A DNA stretch of 64,000 nucleotides from Bradyrhizobium iriomotense (GTDB taxonomy: Bacteria; Pseudomonadota; Alphaproteobacteria; Rhizobiales; Xanthobacteraceae): positions 227,659 to 291,658 of the forward strand of contig NZ_BSOW01000007.1 of the NCBI RefSeq assembly GCF_030160715.1, read 5' to 3'. Position numbers and translations under genes: made by a program. The notes under the pieces were generated by a model that saw only the letters and a program-made list of their open reading frames with translations, made no database searches and was not told the DNA's origin. Below, one piece after another: positions 54,822-63,999 of the stretch; within the stretch, counting starts at the first letter, position 1, and every line of letters starts with the position of its first letter.

Positions 54822-54948
54822 GTCGTCCCGGCGAAGGCCGGGACCCATAACCCCAGGGAGGAGTTTGGCGAAGATTAGTCGTTCGGTACGCCTGCCTTCC
54901 GCCAATGATAGATCACGCGGTATGGGTCCCGGCCTTCGCCGGGACGAC
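54822..54948. repeat. Interspersed palindromic repeat, copy near 54.9 kb
   Basis: gtcgtcccggcgaaggccgggac opens and gggtcccggccttcgccgggacgac closes it, arms pairing almost perfectly. The core reads cataaccccagg and tttggcgaag. It lies between the CoA-transferase and hppD, which converge, and could terminate both. Confidence 0.85.
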
Positions 54949-54986
54949 ACCGCGAGTGACGCAGCAGTATCCCCGACAGCAGCAGT

Positions 54987-56105
54987 TTACGCCGCGTCAT
55001 CCACCTTCAACACCCCGCGCCGGATCTGATCCTCCTCGATCGACTCGAACAGGGCCTTGAAATTGCCCTCCCCAAAGCCGTCGTCGCCCTTGCGCTGGAT
55101 GAACTCGAAGAAGATCGGGCCGATCGCGTTCGCCGAGAAGATCTGGAGCAGCACCTTGGTCTGGCCGCCGTCGACGACACCCTCGCCGTCGATCAAAATG
55201 CCGTTCCTCTGCAATCGCGCGACGTCCTCGCCATGCTTGGGCAGGCGCGCGTCGACCTTCTCGAAATAGGTGACGGGTGGTGACGGCATGAAGGGCAGGC
55301 CGGCCTCACGCAGGCCTTCGATCGTGCCGTGGATCTCGCGGCAGCCGCAGGCGATGTGCTGAATGCCCTCGCCGCGATAGGTCTTCAGATATTCCTCGAT
55401 CTGGCCGGACTCGCCGGCGTCCTCGTTGATGGGAATGCGGATCTTGCCGTCGGGGCTGGTCAGCGCCCGCGAGAACAGGCCGGACGCGCGGCCCTCGATG
55501 TCGAAGAAGCGGATCTGGCGGAAGTTGAAGAGCTTTTCGTAGAATCCTGCCCAGACATCCATGCGGCCGCGATGGACGTTGTGGGTGAGGTGATCGAGAT
55601 AGAACAGGCCGGCGCCATGGGGCCGCGGATCGCGCGCGCCAAGCCATTCGAACTCGGCATCATAGGCCGAGCCCTTCGCACCATAGCGATCGACGAGATA
55701 AAGCAGGCTGCCGCCGATACCCTTGATCGCGGGCACGTCGAGCGTCTTGCGTGCGGAGGTGACGTCGGCCGGCTCGGCGCCGAGCGCGATGGCGCGGTCA
55801 TAGGCCGCCTTCGCATCGACCACGCGGAACGCCATCGACGGCGCGCAGGGGCCGTGCGCGGCGACGAAATCGAAGCCATGCGTGCCCGGCTCCTCGTTGA
55901 CGAGATAGTTGATGTCGCCCTGGCGATAGACCGTGATCTTCTTGGTCCTGTGCCGCGCGACGGGCGCAAAGCCCATCAGCGTGAACAGCGCGTGCAGCTC
56001 TTGCGGATTGGGATGGGCATATTCGACGAACTCGAACCCGTCGGTGCCCATCGGATTGTCGGCGCTGATGGTGGCAGGCGGCGCATCGTGCGGAAACGGA
56101 CCCAT
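54987..56105 (-). CDS. hppD: 4-hydroxyphenylpyruvate dioxygenase
   Basis: HppD converts 4-hydroxyphenylpyruvate, from tyrosine, to homogentisate using Fe(II) and O2. The 372-residue protein has two VOC-fold halves. The iron ligands are His in FYLDHLTHNV, His in GIQHIACGC, and Glu in PIFFEFIQRKG; the C-terminal helix region DDGFGEGNFKALFESIEEDQIRRG is the family end. It is divergent from an Lrp-type regulator, a pairing often seen for this gene. hmgA and fahA, encoding two of the later steps, are nearby. Confidence 0.96.
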   Translation of the reverse strand: MGPFPHDAPPATISADNPMGTDGFEFVEYAHPNPQELHALFTLMGFAPVARHRTKKITVYRQGDINYLVNEEPGTHGFDFVAAHGPCAPSMAFRVVDAKAAYDRAIALGAEPADVTSARKTLDVPAIKGIGGSLLYLVDRYGAKGSAYDAEFEWLGARDPRPHGAGLFYLDHLTHNVHRGRMDVWAGFYEKLFNFRQIRFFDIEGRASGLFSRALTSPDGKIRIPINEDAGESGQIEEYLKTYRGEGIQHIACGCREIHGTIEGLREAGLPFMPSPPVTYFEKVDARLPKHGEDVARLQRNGILIDGEGVVDGGQTKVLLQIFSANAIGPIFFEFIQRKGDDGFGEGNFKALFESIEEDQIRRGVLKVDDAA

Positions 56106-56225
56106 GGCGATCTCTCCAAAATTGCTTGCCAGAACTATCCTTCATGGAGCGCGCAATGGGCGTGCAAACGGGGCGTGATTCCGATACCCTATGCACGGTT
56201 TGTGCATGAAATGGACGAATGACGC

Positions 56226-56705
56226 ATGATCCCGGTAGACGCCTTCGATCTCAAGATCCTGACCTCGCTCCAGGATGACGGCCGCCTGACCAACCAGGAG
56301 CTCGCCGATATCGCGGGCCTTTCGGCCTCGCAATGCTCGCGGCGGCGCATGCGGCTGGAGGAGGAGAAGGTGATTGCGGGCTACCACGCCGACCTCTCCA
56401 GCGAGGCGCTCGGCTTCGGCGTCGTCGCCTTCATCCAGGTGACGCTGGCGACGCATTCGCCCGACAATTCCAAACGCTTCCGCGCTCTCGTCAGCCGCAT
56501 CGACGAGATCCAGGAGGCTTATTCGCTCACCGGCGACGCCGACTACGTGCTGAAGGCGGTGCTGCGCGATCTCAAGGGGCTCTCCAACCTCGTCAACGAC
56601 GTGCTGATGCCGCATCAGAGCGTGGCGCATGTGCGCTCCTCGATCGTGCTCGACAGGCTGAAGGAGAGCTCGCGGCTGCCGCTGAAGGGACTGACGCCTG
56701 GCTGA
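56226..56705 (+). CDS. Lrp/AsnC family regulator of the hppD locus
   Basis: A 159-residue Lrp/AsnC protein. The HTH is in DAFDLKILTSLQDDGRLTNQEL, then GLSASQCSRRRMRLEEEKVI; the RAM domain has AYSLTGDADYVLKAVLRDL and LPHQSVAHVRSSIVLDRLK-type ends. It starts 120 bp from hppD on the opposite strand. Relatives next to hppD respond to tyrosine or phenylpyruvates; here that is inferred. Confidence 0.9.
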   Translation: MIPVDAFDLKILTSLQDDGRLTNQELADIAGLSASQCSRRRMRLEEEKVIAGYHADLSSEALGFGVVAFIQVTLATHSPDNSKRFRALVSRIDEIQEAYSLTGDADYVLKAVLRDLKGLSNLVNDVLMPHQSVAHVRSSIVLDRLKESSRLPLKGLTPG

Positions 56706-56774
56706 AATCGAGGGAAATGCGGCCTTCGCGCCGGACGCGCGATCTGCGATGATCGGCGTCAGCCTTTTTTGTAT

Positions 56775-56823
56775 GAGCATGATCTTTTCGGAAAACCGCT
56801 TCACACTTTTCCGGATCATGCTC
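56775..56823. repeat. 49-bp interspersed palindrome (copy 2)
   Basis: gagcatgatcttttcgg ... ccggatcatgctc, 49 bp, the reverse orientation of the element at 14533-14581 with a few changes. It lies in the 5' leader of the DUF1272-type gene. Confidence 0.85.
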
Positions 56824-56837
56824 CGGGAGACCGAGCC

Positions 56838-57149
56838 ATGGCCCTCCAGCTTCGGCCGAACTGCGAGTATTGCGACTGCGACCTGCCGCCGAATGCTGCG
56901 AATGCGCGGATCTGCTCCTATGAATGCACGTTCTGTGCGGACTGCGTGGAGACCAAGCTCTTCAACGTCTGCCCCAATTGCGGCGGCGGCTTTGCCCCGC
57001 GCCCAATCCGCCCGTCGAAGGAGTGGCGGCCGGGGGTGTGCGTGACGAAGCACGTGCCGTCGGACACGAGGGTGCATTTGAAATACAGCGCGGAGGATGT
57101 TGCCGCGCATTGCGCGCGGATCCGCGGCGTGCCGCCGGAGGAGCGGTAG
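56838..57149 (+). CDS. DUF1272 zinc-binding protein
   Basis: A 103-residue protein of the DUF1272 family. It begins MALQLRPNCEYCDCDLPPNAANARICSYECTFCADCVETKLFNVCPNCGGGF, with eight cysteines forming zinc-finger-like pairs; the C-terminal third is helical (SAEDVAAHCARIRGVPPEER). The family is widespread and uncharacterised. ATG 56838 was chosen because the longer frame would translate the palindromic repeat. GGGAGA precedes it. Confidence 0.88.
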   Translation: MALQLRPNCEYCDCDLPPNAANARICSYECTFCADCVETKLFNVCPNCGGGFAPRPIRPSKEWRPGVCVTKHVPSDTRVHLKYSAEDVAAHCARIRGVPPEER

Positions 57150-57160
57150 CCGCCTCCACA

Positions 57161-57248
57161 CCGTCATCGCGAGCGAAGCGAAGCAATCCAGAATCTTTCC
57201 GCGGAGATACTCTGGATTGCTTCGTCGCTTCGCTCCTCGCAATGACGG
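57161..57248. repeat. 88-bp palindrome, gcgaagcgaagcaatccaga type
   Basis: ccgtcatcgcgagcg and gaagcaatccagaat are mirrored by ctggattgcttcg and cgctcctcgcaatgacgg, so the element folds back along its whole length. It lies between the DUF1272 gene and fahA, which converge. This is a well-known type of repeat in Bradyrhizobium. Confidence 0.85.
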
Positions 57249-57269
57249 AGTTTGTGGCAACGGCGGAGA

Positions 57270-58544
57270 TCACTCCGCCGGCAAAATCGTCCCCTCGACC
57301 TCACCAAACCCGACGCGGTAGCCGTCGCCCTGGCACCAGCCGCGCATGACAAGGCTGTCGCCGTCTTCGAGGAACGAACGTTTGGTGCCATCAGGCAATT
57401 GCACCGGCTCGGTGCCGTTCCAGGAGATTTCGAGCAGGCTGCCGCGCTGGTTCTTCTCCGGCCCCGAGATTGTGCCAGAGCCGAGGAGATCTCCGACGTT
57501 CATGGCGCAGCCGGAGGAGGCGTGGTGCATCAATTGCTGCACCGAGGACCAATACATGTATTTGAAATTGGTGCGGCTGATGCTGGCCGCCACATTCGTC
57601 CCAGCGGCGCGCAAGGAGACGTCGAGCTCGACATTGTAGTTCTGCGGCTGGGCCTGTCTGAGATAATCGAGCGGTGCCGGGCTCTGTTCGGGACCTTGCA
57701 GGCGGAACGGCTCCAGCGCCTCGCGCGTCACCACCCACGGGCTGATCGAGGTCGCAAAGGCCTTGGCGAGGAAGGGCCCGAGCGGCACATATTCCCATTG
57801 CTGGATATCGCGCGCGCTCCAGTCGTTGAGCAGCACGAAGCCGAAGATCATCTCCTCGGCCTGCTGCTCCGTCAGCATGCCGCCCATCGGCGACCACTGG
57901 CCGACCACGACGCCCATCTCCAGCTCGAAATCGAGCCGCTTGCACGGTCCGAAGCTCGGCACCTCCACGTTCGGCGGCTTCAACTGTCCGCGCGGCCGCT
58001 TCACCCTGGTGCCGCTGACGACCACGGTCGAGGCGCGGCCGTTATAACCGATCGGCATGTAGAGCCAGTTCGGTTGCAGCGCATTGTCCTTGCCGCGGAA
58101 CATCACCCCGACATTGGTAGCGTGCTCTTTGGATGAATAGAAATCGGTGTAGCCGGAGACCGTAAACGGCAGATGCAGCCGCACCTCGCGCATCGGCACC
58201 AGGGCCTGCTTGCGCAGCTCCTTGTTGTCGCGCAGCTCCGGATGATCGTGACGCAAGAGCTCGCTGATCCGCGCACGTGTCCGGGCCCAGACCATTGGCC
58301 CGAGCGCCATGAACGGATTGAGCGACGGCGCGGAGAAGACGCCGAGCGGGCCGACATCGAGGCGGGAGTCCTGCTCGAGCTCCCAGAGGTCGAGCACGTA
58401 GTCACCGATCGCGACCCCGACGCGCGGCGCCGGATAGGCCGCCGTCGAGAACACGCCGTAGGGCAGGTTCTGGATCGGGAAGTCGGAGGACGGATCGACG
58501 TCGATGAAGGAGCGGAGGCCGGGGTCGTTGGGGTGGGTTGTCAC
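57270..58544 (-). CDS. fahA: Fumarylacetoacetase
   Basis: The last enzyme of tyrosine catabolism, cleaving fumarylacetoacetate to fumarate and acetoacetate. The 424-residue protein has an N-terminal SH3-like part (IQNLPYGVFSTAA), the active-site motif DFYSSKEHATNVGVMFRG, KRLDFELEMGVVVGQ, LLNDWSARDIQQWEYVPLGPFLAK, and C-terminal GSGTISGPEKNQRGSLLE. It is last in the minus-strand group headed by the monooxygenase. hmgA lies upstream, separated by the 58567-58718 inverted repeat. A maleylacetoacetate isomerase gene is not in the window. Confidence 0.96.
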   Translation of the reverse strand: MTTHPNDPGLRSFIDVDPSSDFPIQNLPYGVFSTAAYPAPRVGVAIGDYVLDLWELEQDSRLDVGPLGVFSAPSLNPFMALGPMVWARTRARISELLRHDHPELRDNKELRKQALVPMREVRLHLPFTVSGYTDFYSSKEHATNVGVMFRGKDNALQPNWLYMPIGYNGRASTVVVSGTRVKRPRGQLKPPNVEVPSFGPCKRLDFELEMGVVVGQWSPMGGMLTEQQAEEMIFGFVLLNDWSARDIQQWEYVPLGPFLAKAFATSISPWVVTREALEPFRLQGPEQSPAPLDYLRQAQPQNYNVELDVSLRAAGTNVAASISRTNFKYMYWSSVQQLMHHASSGCAMNVGDLLGSGTISGPEKNQRGSLLEISWNGTEPVQLPDGTKRSFLEDGDSLVMRGWCQGDGYRVGFGEVEGTILPAE

Positions 58545-58566
58545 TTTTCGCTCGGTCCTTTTTCCT

Positions 58567-58718
58567 TCTCCCCTTGTGGGGGAAGGTGGCGCGAAGCGCC
58601 GGATGAGGGGTCTCTATCAGCGAACTCAATTGTAGGAGAGGGCCGCTCGCGGAGAGAGACCCCTCACCCGTCTCGCCGCTACGCGGCGAGCCACCCTCTC
58701 CCACAAGGGGAGAGGGGA
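58567..58718. repeat. 152-bp interspersed inverted repeat, copy B
   Basis: ccccttgtgggggaaggtggcgcgaagcgccggatgagggg is mirrored by cccctcacccgtctcgccg ... ccaccctctcccacaagggg. Near-identical to 31155-31309. It divides hmgA and fahA and may cause premature stops or mark transcript processing between them. Confidence 0.88.
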
Positions 58719-58724
58719 AGAACG

Positions 58725-60071
58725 TTACGGCCTATTCGGATCGAACCGCTTCTCCAGGCCTTTCCAGCAATCCGCATAATCGTCCTGCAACGTGGAGGAC
58801 TTCGCGGCATGCGCGGTGACGCGCTGGGGGTAGCGGGTTTCGAACATGAAGGCGAGCGTGCCGGTGAGCTTGACCGGCTTGAGCTCGCCATTGCTGGCAT
58901 GTTCGAAGGCGTCGCGGTCGGGGCCGTGCGGCAGCATGCAATTGTGCAGGCTCATGCCGCCGGGTGTGAAGCCCTGCGGCTTGGCGTCGTAGACGCCGTA
59001 CACGAGGCCCATGAACTCGCTCATGATGTTCATGTGATACCAGGGCGGGCGGAAGGTGTTGTCCGCGACCATCCAGCGCTCGGGAAAGATGACGAAGTCG
59101 ATATTCGCCGTGCCCGTGGTCTCCGACGGCGAGGTCAGCACCGTGAAGATCGAGGGATCGGGGTGATCGAAGGCGATCGCGCCGACCGGCGAGAAGGTGC
59201 GTAGGTCATACTTGTACGGCGCATAATTGCCGTGCCAGGCGACCACGTCGATCGGCGAATGGGCGAGCTGCGTCTTGAACAGCGCGCCGCCCCATTTCAC
59301 GAACAGCTCGGTCGGCGTGTCCTTGTCTTCGTAGCAGGCGACCGGCGTCAGGAAGTCGCGCGCATTGGCAAGGCAATTGGCACCGATCGGGCCGCGCTCC
59401 GGCAGCGTGAAGGCGCCGCCGTAGTTTTCGCAGAGATAGCCGCGCGCCGGCCCGTTCGGAATCTCCACGCGGAATTTCACGCCGCGCGGGATCACCACGA
59501 TCTCGCCGGGCTCGGCGTCGATGCGACCGAACTCGGTGACGAGACGAAGATTGCCCTGCTGGAGCACGAACATCAGCTCGCCGTCGGCATTGTAGAAGTG
59601 CTGATCCACCATCGATTTGGTAATGAGGTAGACATGCGCGGCCATGCCTCCTTGCGTGTTGACATCACCGGCCGTCGTCATTGTCTGCACGCCCCCGAGG
59701 AAGGTGATCTCCTCCTTCGGGATCGGCGTCGGGTCCCAGCGCAGCTGCGCGATCGGCAGATCGTTCTCATGGCACGGCGCCGAGCGCCACAGGCCGGCAT
59801 CGACCTTCTCGAACCGACCCGAATGCTTCACCGAAGGGCGGATGCGATAGAGCCAGGAGCGCTCATTGGTGCCACGCGGCGCGGTGAAGGGCGAGCCGGA
59901 GAGCTGCTCGGCATAGAGCCCATAGGCGCAGCGCTGCGGCGAGTTGCGCCCCATCGGCAGCGCGCCCGGCAGCGCCTCGGTCTCAAAGCTGTTGCCGAAG
60001 CCGGACATGTAGCCCGGCGTGACCTGGGCCGTGCTGCGAACGATCTGGTCGGGCGAGGTATTGATGTTCAT
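58725..60071 (-). CDS. hmgA: Homogentisate 1,2-dioxygenase
   Basis: HmgA opens the ring of homogentisate to give maleylacetoacetate. The 448-residue cupin protein has [40 protein letters not shown], the HIVH-type motif region [14 protein letters not shown], and iron-ligand stretches in [18 protein letters not shown] and [25 protein letters not shown] 60071 follows AGGAGGATAGTC. The gene starts 2 bp after the MBL-fold stop, so they are cotranscribed. Confidence 0.96.
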   Translation of the reverse strand: MNINTSPDQIVRSTAQVTPGYMSGFGNSFETEALPGALPMGRNSPQRCAYGLYAEQLSGSPFTAPRGTNERSWLYRIRPSVKHSGRFEKVDAGLWRSAPCHENDLPIAQLRWDPTPIPKEEITFLGGVQTMTTAGDVNTQGGMAAHVYLITKSMVDQHFYNADGELMFVLQQGNLRLVTEFGRIDAEPGEIVVIPRGVKFRVEIPNGPARGYLCENYGGAFTLPERGPIGANCLANARDFLTPVACYEDKDTPTELFVKWGGALFKTQLAHSPIDVVAWHGNYAPYKYDLRTFSPVGAIAFDHPDPSIFTVLTSPSETTGTANIDFVIFPERWMVADNTFRPPWYHMNIMSEFMGLVYGVYDAKPQGFTPGGMSLHNCMLPHGPDRDAFEHASNGELKPVKLTGTLAFMFETRYPQRVTAHAAKSSTLQDDYADCWKGLEKRFDPNRP

Positions 60072-60073
60072 GA

Positions 60074-61030
60074 CTATCCTCCTCCTTGCAGGGCGGCCCA
60101 CATCTCCTGGTCGCGCTTGTCGGTCCAGATCACGGGGTCATCGATCCCGGACGCCTCGTCAAAGGCGCGCGACACGTTGAACGGCAGGCAGTGCTCGTAG
60201 ATGGCAAAGCTCGAGAATTTTGGATCCATCACCTCGCGGGTCGCCGCCATCGTCTCCTTTAACGTACGTCCCTTGGCGACGGAGATCTCGGCCGCGCCAT
60301 AGAGCGTGGCGACGAAGTCGCGCGTCATGGCGATCGCCTCGCGCGCGGTGGTGGTGCCTTTCAATGCATCGCCGCGGCCCGGCGCGATCGCCTTGGGATT
60401 GAAGTTGCGGATCTCGTTCAGCGTCAGCGGCCATTCGCGCAAATGCGCATCGCCGCAATAGCAGGCCGAGTGGTATTCGATGAGATCGCCGGAGAACATC
60501 ACTTCGGCATCCGGCACCCAGGCGACGATGTCGCCGGAGGTGTGGCCGGCCCCGAGCTGCATCAGCCGCACCTCGCGCTTGCCGAGATAGATCGACATCT
60601 CGCCTTCGAAGGTGAGCGTCGGCCAGGTCAGCCCGGGGATGCTCTGCGCATCCTGGAACAGGCGGGGAAATCGACCATACTCGGAATCCCAATCCTGCTT
60701 GCCGCGCTCCTCGATCAGCCGATAGGTCTCCTGCGAGGCGACGATGCCTTGCGCCTTGTAGGCCGACGCGCCCAGCACGCGCACGGCGTGATAATGCGAC
60801 AGCACGACATATTTGATCGGCTTGTCGGTGACGCTGCGCACGCGCTCGATCACCTTGTTCGCCATCGCGGGCGTGGCCTGCGCGTCGAACACCAGACAGC
60901 CGTCCTCGCCGACGATGACCGCGGAATTCGGATCGCCCTCGGCGGTGAAGGCATAGAGATCGGGGCCGATCTCGGAGAAGGTGACCTTCTTCTCCGCGAG
61001 ATCGCCGGTGGATGCGAAGTTCTTCGCCAT
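60074..61030 (-). CDS. MBL-fold hydrolase-like protein in the homogentisate operon
   Basis: A 318-residue metallo-beta-lactamase-fold protein. The zinc motif reads [15 protein letters not shown]79 and H81 are kept but the usual D-H that follows is V-R, so one metal site is incomplete. Other parts look normal ([37 protein letters not shown]). It may hydrolyse a lactone or thioester in aromatic catabolism, or use one metal; the function is unknown. It begins just downstream of the DUF2783 gene and is joined to hmgA. Confidence 0.85.
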   Translation of the reverse strand: MAKNFASTGDLAEKKVTFSEIGPDLYAFTAEGDPNSAVIVGEDGCLVFDAQATPAMANKVIERVRSVTDKPIKYVVLSHYHAVRVLGASAYKAQGIVASQETYRLIEERGKQDWDSEYGRFPRLFQDAQSIPGLTWPTLTFEGEMSIYLGKREVRLMQLGAGHTSGDIVAWVPDAEVMFSGDLIEYHSACYCGDAHLREWPLTLNEIRNFNPKAIAPGRGDALKGTTTAREAIAMTRDFVATLYGAAEISVAKGRTLKETMAATREVMDPKFSSFAIYEHCLPFNVSRAFDEASGIDDPVIWTDKRDQEMWAALQGGG

Positions 61031-61049
61031 CAGTTCGTTCCTTGCACGG

Positions 61050-61283
61050 TTATTGTTGTTGCTGTTGTTGCTGTTGTTGCTGCTGGCCGTCGACCATGCG
61101 GCGCCTGGCGAGCACGATTGCTTCCTTGAGCACCTCGATGTCGCCGATATGGTTGGCGAGGATCAGGACCAAGGCGGCGTCGAAATCCGCGCTCTGCTCT
61201 TCGGAGAGGCCGCGATGCGCCTCGACGATGGCGCGGAAGGCGTCGTCGGGCCGCGGGAAGTTCGAGCTGGTGGAGAGAGCCAT
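61050..61283 (-). CDS. DUF2783 protein with polyglutamine tail
   Basis: A 77-residue protein. The main part (RPDDAFRAIVEAHRGLSEEQSADFDAALVLILANHIGDIEVLKEAIVLARRRMVDG) is helical and typical of DUF2783, often found with aromatic monooxygenases. The C-terminal 11 residues are all glutamine, made by a run of CAA/CAG codons that look like a slipped trinucleotide repeat. It lies between the monooxygenase (14 bp) and the MBL gene (19 bp) and belongs to that operon. Confidence 0.85.
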   Translation of the reverse strand: MALSTSSNFPRPDDAFRAIVEAHRGLSEEQSADFDAALVLILANHIGDIEVLKEAIVLARRRMVDGQQQQQQQQQQQ

Positions 61284-61297
61284 TCTCTTAAAAACCT

Positions 61298-62911
61298 TCA
61301 GTTCAAGCCTTGAGCGCGCGACAGCGCCGCCGCTACCAGCGCCTTTGTCGGATGGCGGAAGCGTGCCGCGACGTAGCCATCGGGCCGCAGCAGATAGGCC
61401 GTATGGGGCTCGGCGTCGTAGCGCTTCGCAACGAGCCCATCTGGATCGATCAGGCCGCCCTCGCCGCCGATGCGGATGTCCTTCACGCCACCGGGCAGCT
61501 CGATGGCCGCGTCATTGCCAAACCCGAGCAGGGCAAATCCCGTTCCGCCCTTGCGGAACATATCGGTCAAATAGGCGCTCTCGCCCGCAGGCGTCCTGAC
61601 CGGCGCATCCAGCAGGGAGCAACCGGGCCGCGGACCACTGCTCCAGGTCTCCGCGTCGGCTGAGGACAGCGGCGACTCGTAGCTACAAGGCACCGAGAGC
61701 CGGCCGCCATTGACCATGCGCTTGCCGAACTCGGTTTCCTTGGCCAGCGACAGCACCGCCTTGCGCAGCCGCGCCTCCTGATGCGAGTTCGGCGCCATGA
61801 AGTCCGTCGAGCGGGTCGATTCGCGGATGTTCTCGTCGGCAGCCATGCTCCGCTCGACGTGATAGCTCTCGAGCAGGCTCGCCGGCGATTGGCCGCGCAG
61901 CACCCGATCAAGCTTCCAGGACAGATTCTCCGCGTCCTCAAGTCCGGAATTGGCGCCGCGGGCACCGAAGGGTGAGACCTGGTGCGCGGAGTCGCCCGCA
62001 AAGATCACGCGGCCATGGAGGAAGCGATCCATGCGCCGGCACTGGAACTTGTAGAGCGAGATCCATTCGAAATCGAACTTGTCGTGCCCGAGCATGCGCG
62101 CGATGCGCGGCCGCACATTCTCCGGCTTCTTCTCGACGGTCGGATCGGCATAGCGATTGAGCTGCAGGTCGATGCGCCAGACGTCGTCAGGCTGCTTGTG
62201 CAGCAGCGCCGAACGTCCCGCATGGAACGGCGGATCGAACCAGAACCAGCGTTCAGTCGGGAATTCCGCAGTCATCTTGACGTCGGCGATCAGAAATTGA
62301 TCCTCGAACACCTGGCCGGCGAATTCCGCACCGACCATCTGCCGCAGCGAGGAGCGCGCGCCGTCGCAGGCGATGACGTATTGGGCGTGCAGGCGATAGG
62401 CGCCTTCCGGCGTCTCGATCGTCAGCAGGGCGGAATCGTTGCGCTGCTCGAGCCCCAATACCTTGTTGCGCCAGCGCAGGTCGATCTCCGGAAGCTCCCT
62501 GATGCGATCGACCAGATAGGCTTCCGCGTAATATTGCTGGAGGTTGATGAAGGCGGGCCGCTTGTGTCCCTCCTCCGGCAGCAGGTTGAACTGGTAGAGC
62601 TGGGACTCGCCGTGAAAAATCTTGCCGACGCTCCACACCACGCCCTTCTCGACCATGCGGTCGCCGACGCCGAGCCGGTCCCAATATTCCAGCGAGCGCT
62701 TCGAGAAGCAGATCGCGCGCGAGCCCTCGCCGATGCGATCGGCGTCATCCAGCAGCACCACGCGCTGGCCGCGCTGCGCCAGATCGATCGCGAGCGATAA
62801 CCCAACTGGCCCGGCGCCCACCACCACGACCGCGTGCTCGGCCGGAGCCTGGCCGGAGCGATCCTGGTCGGGGTGGCGGCGATAGCCGAACTGGGTTTTT
62901 GCCTGCGCCAT
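61298..62911 (-). CDS. FAD-dependent aromatic hydroxylase
   Basis: A 537-residue class A flavin monooxygenase. The dinucleotide motif is VVVGAGPVGLSLAIDLAQRG (about residue 30), the DG motif CDGARSSLRQM, and the GD motif IFAGDSAHQVSPFGARGANSGLEDAENLSWKL. The C-terminal domain (TDMFRKGGTGFALLGFGND) is thioredoxin-like as in phenol hydroxylases and MhpA relatives. It uses NAD(P)H and O2 to hydroxylate a ring. As first gene of the operon with hmgA it may make homogentisate from 3-hydroxyphenylacetate or a similar compound; that substrate is inferred. Confidence 0.88.
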   Translation of the reverse strand: MAQAKTQFGYRRHPDQDRSGQAPAEHAVVVVGAGPVGLSLAIDLAQRGQRVVLLDDADRIGEGSRAICFSKRSLEYWDRLGVGDRMVEKGVVWSVGKIFHGESQLYQFNLLPEEGHKRPAFINLQQYYAEAYLVDRIRELPEIDLRWRNKVLGLEQRNDSALLTIETPEGAYRLHAQYVIACDGARSSLRQMVGAEFAGQVFEDQFLIADVKMTAEFPTERWFWFDPPFHAGRSALLHKQPDDVWRIDLQLNRYADPTVEKKPENVRPRIARMLGHDKFDFEWISLYKFQCRRMDRFLHGRVIFAGDSAHQVSPFGARGANSGLEDAENLSWKLDRVLRGQSPASLLESYHVERSMAADENIRESTRSTDFMAPNSHQEARLRKAVLSLAKETEFGKRMVNGGRLSVPCSYESPLSSADAETWSSGPRPGCSLLDAPVRTPAGESAYLTDMFRKGGTGFALLGFGNDAAIELPGGVKDIRIGGEGGLIDPDGLVAKRYDAEPHTAYLLRPDGYVAARFRHPTKALVAAALSRAQGLN

Positions 62912-62963
62912 GCGCTAACCTCGGCTCTGGTCAGGAGGGGACTTATCTGCTAGATAGTCTCAC

Positions 62964-63563
62964 GTGCAACTATCTTGGACCGGCTGCCGCCGTCCGTCAA
63001 CTGGCATTCGGAGCGATTTTTTGGCGAGGACATTGGGCGATACTGCGCTGAAGGCGAAGGAAGCGGACGCGGCCTCTGTGAGGCCGAAGCCGCGGCTCGA
63101 TCTGTTCAAATTCGTGCCGTTCCGCCTCAATCGCCTGGCGGCGGAGGTGAGTTCCGCGCTCGCGGTCGAGTATCAGGAGCGCCACGGGCTCGACATTCCG
63201 GCCTGGCGGGTGCTTGCAACGCTCGGCTTCCGCAACGATGCCTGCAGCGCGCAGTTCATCTCGCAATGCACCCGCACGCATAAGTCCACGATCAGCCGCG
63301 CGGTCACCGCGCTGCTGCATGACGGGCTGATCGAGCGGGTCGAGAACGAGGCCGACCGCCGCGAATTCCGCCTGCAACTCACCGGGAAAGGCCGCGCGCT
63401 CTATGAAGAGCTGTTTCCGCAATTGTTGCGGCGGGAAGACGAGATCCTCAGCTGCCTCTCCGCGCAGGAGCGCAAGCAATTATCCGCGCTGCTCGGCAAG
63501 ATCGAGCAGAGTCTCGATTTGATCCAGACCAGCGAAGAGGCCGACGCGAAGCAGGCGTATTAG
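62964..63563 (+). CDS. MarR family regulator of the homogentisate operon
   Basis: A MarR-type winged-HTH protein of about 180-199 residues. The fold covers LDLFKFVPFRLNRLAAEVSSALAVEYQERHG, then IPAWRVLATLGF, the recognition helix HKSTISRAVTALLHDGLIERVENEADRREFRLQLTGKGR, and a dimerising C-terminal helix. It is divergent from the hydroxylase 52 bp away, the usual place of a repressor released by an aromatic ligand. The start is uncertain: a GTG at 62964 or a TTG at 63021 or 63033; the ordered domain starts near RLDLFKF. Confidence 0.88.
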   Translation: MQLSWTGCRRPSTGIRSDFLARTLGDTALKAKEADAASVRPKPRLDLFKFVPFRLNRLAAEVSSALAVEYQERHGLDIPAWRVLATLGFRNDACSAQFISQCTRTHKSTISRAVTALLHDGLIERVENEADRREFRLQLTGKGRALYEELFPQLLRREDEILSCLSAQERKQLSALLGKIEQSLDLIQTSEEADAKQAY

Positions 63564-63843
63564 GGGCGGGTACTCATAAATCCAGTCGTACGTGCGGGAT
63601 GGCGCGGTCCGCATTGCCAAAAAGCGGACATCGACGATGCGTAAGCGATTGTCCGCCAAGGGCCATCAGCGGACATCGCGGCTGTTTCATAACGTTGCAG
63701 GATCGGATTCTCGCGACACCGCGAATACGTCGCCGACGACATTGAGTGACGTTTGAATGGCTGAATGGCGGGAAATTTCGCGATCCACGCCTGTGAAGAG
63801 TACCGCCCATGCCGCACGAAGATTGCTAGACCCGTAGGCCGCG

Positions 63844-63999
63844 CTAGGGTTTTAGCGACGCTAGATAGGCGCTGATCGAAATGAGATCATCCTCAGTCAA
63901 GTTAGTGACGACATTGGACATAAGCGGGCTCCATGCTCCGGTTCGCACTCCGTGCTGAAACTCGTACAGCTGGCGGGTGATATAACTCGGCGAACGGCC
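63844..63999 (-). CDS. C-terminal end of a c-type cytochrome (cut by the window)
   Basis: The last 51 codons of a gene running off the right edge. The sequence GRSPSYITRQLYEFQHGVRTG is followed by AWSPLMSNVVTNLTEDDLISISAYLASLKP and a stop. The M-x-x-V-V-x-x-L-x-x-x-D pattern with a Met ligand and the AYLASL end are typical of small soluble or membrane-bound cytochromes c. The heme-binding CxxCH is outside the window. Confidence 0.75.
   Translation of the reverse strand, partial: GRSPSYITRQLYEFQHGVRTGAWSPLMSNVVTNLTEDDLISISAYLASLKP

Noticed and set aside
63564..63843. Short minus-strand frames between the MarR gene and the cytochrome
   Set aside because: Resembles noncoding sequence that is often wrongly called as genes in Bradyrhizobium; no ribosome site or natural composition.
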